A DNA stretch of 11,884 nucleotides, from NCBI GenBank assembly GCA_027578815.1, contig JANBTH010000742.1:1-11884 (forward strand), read 5' to 3'. The translations under genes were made by a program, and so were the position numbers. Of the stretch, positions 7,437 through 11,884 are shown in pieces. Positions within the stretch are counted from its first letter, which is position 1. Every line of letters starts with the position of its first letter. The notes beneath the pieces are model-generated. The model saw nothing but the letters and a program-made list of their open reading frames with translations. It made no database searches and was not told the DNA's origin. Origin of the DNA: Coemansia sp. RSA 1804 (lineage: Eukaryota; Kickxellomycota; Kickxellomycetes; Kickxellales; Kickxellaceae).

Positions 7437-8012
7437 CGTGTGTGGCAAACGTTTACAATTAGTAAATAGAATATTAATACTGGCGAAATTAAGAGCGGTA
7501 ATGATGGATATTGAACATGAAACATTGACTTTTTGAAGAATAAGATGCAAGAAAGGGAACTTGCCAAAGTCTTTGAATAAATTTGAGGCGCAAGAGCAAT
7601 GTGGTGTGGGCATTACAGTAGCATTTGGCACAATGCACAATTTAAAGCCACTCGCCATTATAGGATACTCTTCTGGTTTGTTCTGAGTTTTAGCAGTACG
7701 AAGAAAAGCCTACATGGATTCTGCCTACATTGACTGGGATGGGGAACAAAGGGAGACCACATTTACAGCAAGAGAGAATGTTTGTGCTGTTGGAGGCACT
7801 TCCTGCGGCAATGTGAACTTCTGGTTTGTATATTCCTTTTATACCCATCATCTCCCCTTAGCACCCCGTATTAATATCTTACCCAGAGTACCCATACACT
7901 CAATCTTTGTTTTGCAGGACAATGGATCATTCCCAGGATACAATATTATAACCATCGGCTAATTCAAACCTCTCCCTGCATTTGCGTGCGGATATCATTT
8001 GCTTTTTTTTTG

Positions 8013-8060
8013 CCACTTTGAACAGGTGCAAGGTGGAGTGCTAGAATATTTCCAAGCACT
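8013..8060. repeat. Two back-to-back inverted repeats (candidate hairpins)
   Basis: CCACTTTG (8013-8020) pairs with CAAGGTGG (8029-8036) over 8 bp, with one G-U pair if read as plus-strand RNA. Immediately after it, AGTGCT (8037-8042) pairs with AGCACT (8055-8060) over 6 bp, with a 12-nt loop. No base separates the two stems. The plus strand continues into TTTTC. The pairing is visible in the sequence, and any function is unknown. Confidence 0.4.
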
Positions 8061-8534
8061 TTTCTTATCAACACTGATCTTCTGGCAAGCCAAGACTTGT
8101 GGCTGCTAGGGGTTGATCTTTTCACATTTCCCTGTATTTGGATTTACAACAATATGATTAGTTTAGTCAATTTCTGCCTTGACTTGCAATCGGTCCAGCG
8201 AATTAACCCAACAATAATCGATGCTTTGTACCGAGTCAAAAAGCGGCCATGGGTCCGAACCAGAGCTCTTTGCGGAAAGTCAAAAATAGCACATGTAGAG
8301 CATCCACCAGTATGCGATTCCCCCATTCTTTCTTTTTTGTCACTGTGGAGAGAGTGAAAGTACGTTGATTTGTTTCTGCTCCAGAATGCAAGCCTGGTAG
8401 ATTTTCTTTTCTCTTTTTGCCCAGATCGAACAAGCACAAAAGATCCGGCTCTTCTCAGCCCTGCTTTCATCTCCGCAAACCACAGAGAAAAGACCGCAAT
8501 GTACTGCAAAATACGCACGTTGTTACTTTGCCCG

Positions 8535-8601
8535 TTCTCCGTCATTCTCCGTTCGCAGTACGGAATACCTTTTTGCCTTTTTCCCTCCTTCCTTTCTACT
8601 G
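8535..8601 (+). promoter_or_regulatory. TTCTCCGT direct repeat and pyrimidine-rich tract upstream of the 471-aa gene
   Basis: TTCTCCGT occurs at 8535-8542 and 8545-8552, a period of 10 bp or about one helical turn. It is followed by an almost pure pyrimidine stretch at about 8568-8601. CT-rich blocks upstream of the start are common in well-expressed fungal genes, and tandem short repeats may be factor sites. I cannot assign a factor. Confidence 0.25.
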
Positions 8602-8933
8602 CGTTTCATCGTTGTTTTGCTCATTCTGACTTTGTATGCTTATTGTAGTTTCTTTTAGTTTTCTTTTTCTATTTTGATTTCTGCGCATGTATATACTCTT
8701 CCTATCTATGCCATAGCAACATTTGGTTACCATTCTTATTGCTTCCATCGTTTATCCACACCCTGCCGTTGTTTGCTCTACATGGAAGTGTGAAGAGAAA
8801 TTTTCTATCTTAAATATTGTGTTCTATTTATGTGTTCTTGTAAGATCTAGCATAGTCTGGCGGATTCTGCTTATACTTTCTTCTGGAACCGCATTCATAT
8901 TTTTATTGCTGTCTTCTTTATAAGACCTATCTG

Positions 8934-10349
8934 ATGGAGCAACTACAGTCTCAGCCACAGCCAATATCGTCCGAGGCGCTGTCACAAGCAGTTACAGATA
9001 ATTCGCCGACTGGTGAGTTTAACGGCGCCGTGGAAGATACCACGCAAGCTGATATACAGGCAGAATCTGATGCCGCGGTAATCTTTGGTGCTGACCAGCA
9101 TATTGCCTCAAAGACTGAAACAGAGACTTTAGCCCCTTCTACGCCTACGGCCTATAATCCTCTGGTGGCGGCACCATTACCAGCTCCTTCTCGTTCACTT
9201 AATAGCCAAAAGTCACTTGTTATGAGTGCGACGCCTCGTGTGCCATCGAACCTGCGCATGGTTATTGCGCCTGAACCCCAGGATTCGGATAATGATGGCC
9301 TTGAGCGTGAATATGGCAATGGTATGTACGATAGAAATGGCGAAACAAGCGGTGCGTGGCTTGAAAAGTCTTACAGAAGAAGGACATCGTTAGATCCACA
9401 CCAGGCACTCCTTCAAGATAAGCGCCTGTCGCATTCGCCAATGCTGCGTAGAGAGTGGAGCGAGCCGACGCTGGCAGCTCTTTCCAAACGACCCGCAAGC
9501 AGCATAAAGTGTCTGCCATATCCGCACACATTAGATAGCTATATTCAAAAACAGCGCCCACATAGTATAAACACTCTGTCCAACGCATCATGTCGCCTGT
9601 CGATTGTCACTGTGGATCAAGAGTACAAGGAGTACTCATACAAGAAACAGGCCGATATTACAGTCCGCCCCAGCATGTTGCGTGGCTGGGTGCGTAGGTT
9701 TGGAGGCAAGATAATGTATTCGTTTGGCCAGGCTATTGCAAGCCCTACACTCATTCTCAAAGGAAACCATGAGGTCACCCATGGCACGATACAAATGAAC
9801 ATGTCGCGGCATGGAGCGGTTCGGAACAAAGAGCGTGTCCAAAACAAAAGCAGCAACCGGTTATTGCGAAAGAAGATGACGTCGCTGAAAGTAAGGAAGG
9901 ATGCGCTGAACAAAAGAGGAATACCCATCGTTTCTCAAAAGCGGTCTATAAATAACGATTCTGATAGTACCTACGAGCCAGCCGCGATCCTAGTGAAAGA
10001 TAGCACCACATATAGCACAACAGAGCTGTCAGTATCTCATACAGTCGACATCATGGAGATAGCGGCGGCGGCAGAGGTTGTTGCCAATATGGAGATTGCA
10101 GCAATGGCGTCCTCAATGCTTGCCACGCGCTTATCCGACAACATAAACGCGGTTGAAGCAGAAAGCAGCTATGGCTCTCCATACGTTGCCACAGAAAATA
10201 TCGCTGGAATCACAAGCGACATCTCCCAAAGTGAAGACTTGAACAGCCCATTAAGTGGCTCTACCCGCAGCAATTCCACCGATGTCAATGCAAAGGATAT
10301 GTCAGCTACAGACAGAAATACGTCAAGAGGCGAAATAACAAGCATATGA
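8934..10349 (+). CDS. Hypothetical, mostly disordered protein with one CsbD-like motif
   Basis: This single frame encodes 471 residues, with no known full-length family that I recognise. Residues 1-240 are polar and rich in Ser, Gln, Pro and Thr, with acidic patches (DSDNDGLERE) and basic phospho-site-like spots (SYRRRTSLD, RREWSEP). A short ordered core at 250-288 contains G251, GK at 258-259, G265, L273, KG at 276-277, E280, G284 and Q287. That spacing matches the CsbD stress-protein repeat without gaps. A basic stretch follows (about 297-337, KKMTSLKVRK, RKDALNKRG), then an Ala/Met-rich predicted helix (372-398) and a Ser/Thr-rich tail. No signal peptide or membrane helix is visible. The first ATG after an in-frame stop (TAG, 8853-8855) is at 8934, in weak context (C at -3, G at +4). 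The function is unknown, and a stress-related role would be only an inference from the motif. Confidence 0.75.
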   Translation: MEQLQSQPQPISSEALSQAVTDNSPTGEFNGAVEDTTQADIQAESDAAVIFGADQHIASKTETETLAPSTPTAYNPLVAAPLPAPSRSLNSQKSLVMSATPRVPSNLRMVIAPEPQDSDNDGLEREYGNGMYDRNGETSGAWLEKSYRRRTSLDPHQALLQDKRLSHSPMLRREWSEPTLAALSKRPASSIKCLPYPHTLDSYIQKQRPHSINTLSNASCRLSIVTVDQEYKEYSYKKQADITVRPSMLRGWVRRFGGKIMYSFGQAIASPTLILKGNHEVTHGTIQMNMSRHGAVRNKERVQNKSSNRLLRKKMTSLKVRKDALNKRGIPIVSQKRSINNDSDSTYEPAAILVKDSTTYSTTELSVSHTVDIMEIAAAAEVVANMEIAAMASSMLATRLSDNINAVEAESSYGSPYVATENIAGITSDISQSEDLNSPLSGSTRSNSTDVNAKDMSATDRNTSRGEITSI

Positions 10350-11594
10350 TCGAAAGAGCTAGTGAAGGACATAAATTACAACATTCCAAGCTCTACGAAT
10401 GGCGATAACATTGCATTGTCTGCTCAGTAAAGCCTTGTCGTTGCAGTGCCATAATGGATGCGTGTAATCATTATGTGCAAGGTTTAATTAGATTCCGATA
10501 GTAACCTAAATTACATCTTGGTTATGTTTTGTTACTTTATTGTATTGCACAAATATATATTTGGCAACATAGCCCCACTTTATTACACTCACTGACTCAG
10601 CCTCGTGTATAGGGCATTATATTTATGCCACACTTGGCTTAACTGAATTTTGCAAAGTAGTACATTTTTACATGTAAAGCGTATGCCACACAATCTGCTA
10701 CGTGTACTTCTTGGCGAACAATGTAGCAGTATGAAGGTTGACTCTTTTAAAATAAAAAGAGAAAGACCCCTCTGAAATTCATTTCATGAGCATGCGGTTT
10801 ATGTTTTATAAGAATTCTTTTAGAATATGTGCATGCAAAAGTTGTAAATGTATATCAACGTTTCTCCGCCTTTACCCCACACCTCGAGAATAAATTGCAA
10901 AAATTAAAAATGTAAATTTTGCACATTCACGCTCGGAGAACCATGAGACTGTATAGTTTTCTAGTTGTGGAGAACACCAAAAGCAAATAAAACAGAATTT
11001 CGTCTTTATTTTGTCAACTTTGTTTAAAAAAAGTAAGCATAGACTATATATTAAAATATACTTTGTGCTGTTGGCTTGCTCTGTATAATGTGAAACATAT
11101 ATTACTCCACATACGTAAATACATACACACATGCCATCTTTTTTGTTATCTATTTTAATCAAGAGAGGTTTGCAGTGCTGTACTATCAACAATTGCATGG
11201 TTAGCGAACAAAATAACTAGCAAAACAAAGAGAGGTACGCTCAACAGCGACAAGCATTGCTGGCAACACAGTTTGTAAGCTAGATTCAGTTTGTGGAGGG
11301 GATCAGACAGCACATGTGTATTAAAAGTCTGAAACACGGAAAGCATGCTCTGTTTAGCACGCTCACACAAAAGAACAAAAGATCTTGTCAGGGTTAGAAC
11401 ATCTGGCAAATGTTGATGTTGCTAAATTATATTTTGCTTTTCATATATCCTTTTCTATTTTGCAGACGGTTCAAGCTTCATCTTGTTTTCTTCAATTTCA
11501 TTTAAAAATAATAATATACCATCAAAAACATTAAAACATTCTTATCTACTCGTAAAATAATTTTAAAACACTTATTTTCTTTTTTTTATTCCCA
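10350..11594. other. 1.24-kb AT-rich intergenic region, no gene seen
   Basis: The region lies between the 471-aa gene and the chitin synthase start, both on the plus strand. Open frames here (108 aa minus at 10872-11198; 84 aa minus at 11155-11409) have A/T-driven composition and no domains. A perfect 7-bp inverted repeat CTCTTTT/AAAAGAG with a 6-nt loop is at 10742-10761 and contains AATAAA at 10751-10756. It is a possible poly(A) signal, although about 400 nt past the stop. The last 100 bp before 11595 are very A/T-rich (TTTAAAAATAATAATA and a T run ending near 11587), as expected for a promoter. I saw no RNA gene or mobile element. Confidence 0.45.
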
Positions 11595-11884
11595 ATGGAG
11601 CCGTCATCAAGTGACGATGTAGCTCGCTACAACGATGGCGTGTCTCTTTCCACGGAAACCCTTGCTAACAAACTGGAGGCACGGTTCTCTGCAAGCTCTG
11701 AACCACAGACGTTCACCTATCTGGGTAGCCGATTTCTCATATCAGTCAACCCTTATGAGGCCCTTGAATCTCAGAACGATGCTGCTGCTGCAGTGTATGC
11801 CGAGGATTACCGCAACACTTCTGGAAAGCGCAAAGGAGTGACACCGCATGTCTTTGGAGTTGCTGCAAATGCCTACCTCCATAT
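11595..11884 (+). CDS. Myosin-motor chitin synthase (class V/VII-like), N-terminal fragment cut by the window edge
   Basis: The frame from ATG at 11595 stays open to the right edge and gives 96 residues plus two bases. The fragment opens directly into a degenerate myosin head: STETLANKLEARF, then FTYLGSRFLISVNPYEAL (about 41-58), then YAEDYRNTSGKRKGVTPHVF and AANAYLH. The VNPYE stretch corresponds to the myosin core strand before the P-loop. The DYRNTSG insertion followed by TPHVF is the arrangement seen in fungal chitin synthases with an N-terminal myosin-like domain, rather than in conventional myosins. Such enzymes make cell-wall chitin from UDP-GlcNAc at the plasma membrane, and the head tethers them along actin at growth sites. 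The ATP-binding loop and catalytic domain lie outside the window, so the enzyme identity rests on the head alone. An unusual class of myosin is the alternative. Confidence 0.78.
   Translation, partial: MEPSSSDDVARYNDGVSLSTETLANKLEARFSASSEPQTFTYLGSRFLISVNPYEALESQNDAAAAVYAEDYRNTSGKRKGVTPHVFGVAANAYLH

Larger units (their letters stand above)
7437..8933. promoter_or_regulatory. 1.5-kb divergent intergenic region, no secure gene
   Basis: This stretch lies between the MFS start and the start of the 471-aa protein. It contains only short open frames (82 aa plus at 7714-7962; 133 aa minus at 8144-8545; about 90 aa elsewhere) with no recognisable domains and poor composition, so I do not call them genes. 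Notable sequence includes a pair of adjacent hairpins at 8013-8060, an 8-bp direct repeat at 8535-8552 and a long pyrimidine-rich leader from about 8565 to 8680. GTATATAC near 8688-8695 is a TATA-like candidate for the downstream gene. I saw no tRNA A/B boxes. Confidence 0.4.

Noticed and set aside
7714..7962. 82-codon plus-strand open frame starting with ATG in good surroundings
   Set aside because: There is no recognisable domain, the composition resembles noncoding DNA and there is no splice or promoter support. It lies close to the opposite-strand MFS start and reads as chance.
8246..8262. GGGTCCGAACC resembling a tRNA T-arm
   Set aside because: There is no matching A box, acceptor stem or anticodon arm at the proper spacing on either strand.
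8236..8439. Short minus-strand frames nested in the 8144-8545 region, and plus-strand frames at 8097-8357 and 8370-8648
   Set aside because: They overlap one another in several frames without domain content. At most one could be real, and none is supported.
10593..10599. TGACTCA, an AP-1/Gcn4-type site
   Set aside because: A single 7-bp palindromic match is expected by chance in a window this long, and it is about 1 kb from the nearest downstream start.
10790..10836. Imperfect palindrome around AGAATTCT bounded by two GCATGC sites
   Set aside because: The arms match only patchily outside the central 8-10 bp and the outer 6 bp. In AT-rich DNA this is not distinctive.
10872..11409. Minus-strand frames of 108 and 84 codons
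   Set aside because: They are A/T-driven sequences with Lys/Ile/Phe/Cys-rich products, no domains and no start-context support.
1..11884. CRISPR arrays, insertion sequences, prokaryotic operons, phage or transposon genes
   Set aside because: I saw no regularly spaced repeats, transposase or integrase domains, terminal inverted repeats or target-site duplications. The content is ordinary fungal nuclear genes.

Overview
The window reads as nuclear DNA of a fungus, probably an early-diverging, non-Dikarya lineage. A compact zygomycete-type genome such as Kickxellomycotina would fit, but the lineage is inferred and not shown. The evidence is eukaryotic throughout: two genes carry spliceosomal introns, translation starts lack Shine-Dalgarno sites, intergenic regions are rich in T and pyrimidine tracts, AATAAA-like signals follow stop codons, and the gene set is fungal (Mex67, Mak11, a mitochondrial carrier, a monocarboxylate-type MFS permease, and a chitin synthase with a myosin-like head).

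Layout from left to right. Bases 1-177 are the 3' end of an unidentified membrane protein. A promoter/leader (178-563) precedes MEX67 (564-2583, one 121-nt intron), the mRNA export receptor. Convergent with it is MAK11/PAK1IP1 (2747-3838, minus strand), a WD40 ribosome-biogenesis protein. A 392-bp divergent intergenic region rich in poly(dA:dT) (3839-4230) separates MAK11 from a mitochondrial carrier (4231-5511, one 249-nt intron) that most resembles the YPR011C adenosine-5'-phosphosulfate/PAPS carrier group. Convergent with the carrier is a monocarboxylate-transporter-like MFS permease (about 5973-7436, minus strand). A 1.5-kb divergent gene-free stretch follows. Next is a mostly disordered 471-aa protein (8934-10349) with one embedded CsbD-like motif. 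A 1.2-kb AT-rich gene-free stretch leads to the first 96 codons of a myosin-motor chitin synthase (11595 to the right edge).

The genes are ordinary nuclear housekeeping and transport genes. No cluster, operon or mobile element is apparent. The only plausible functional neighbours are MEX67 and MAK11, which both touch 60S ribosomal subunit production in yeast. Their 3' ends converge and their candidate poly(A) signals cross over, so their transcripts may overlap.

I did not find a convincing new multi-gene system. The most interesting items are the CsbD-like motif buried in a disordered protein, an overlapping out-of-frame upstream ATG at the carrier start, a hairpin placed between a distant branch-point candidate and the 3' splice site of the carrier intron, and the uncertain 5' end of the MFS gene.
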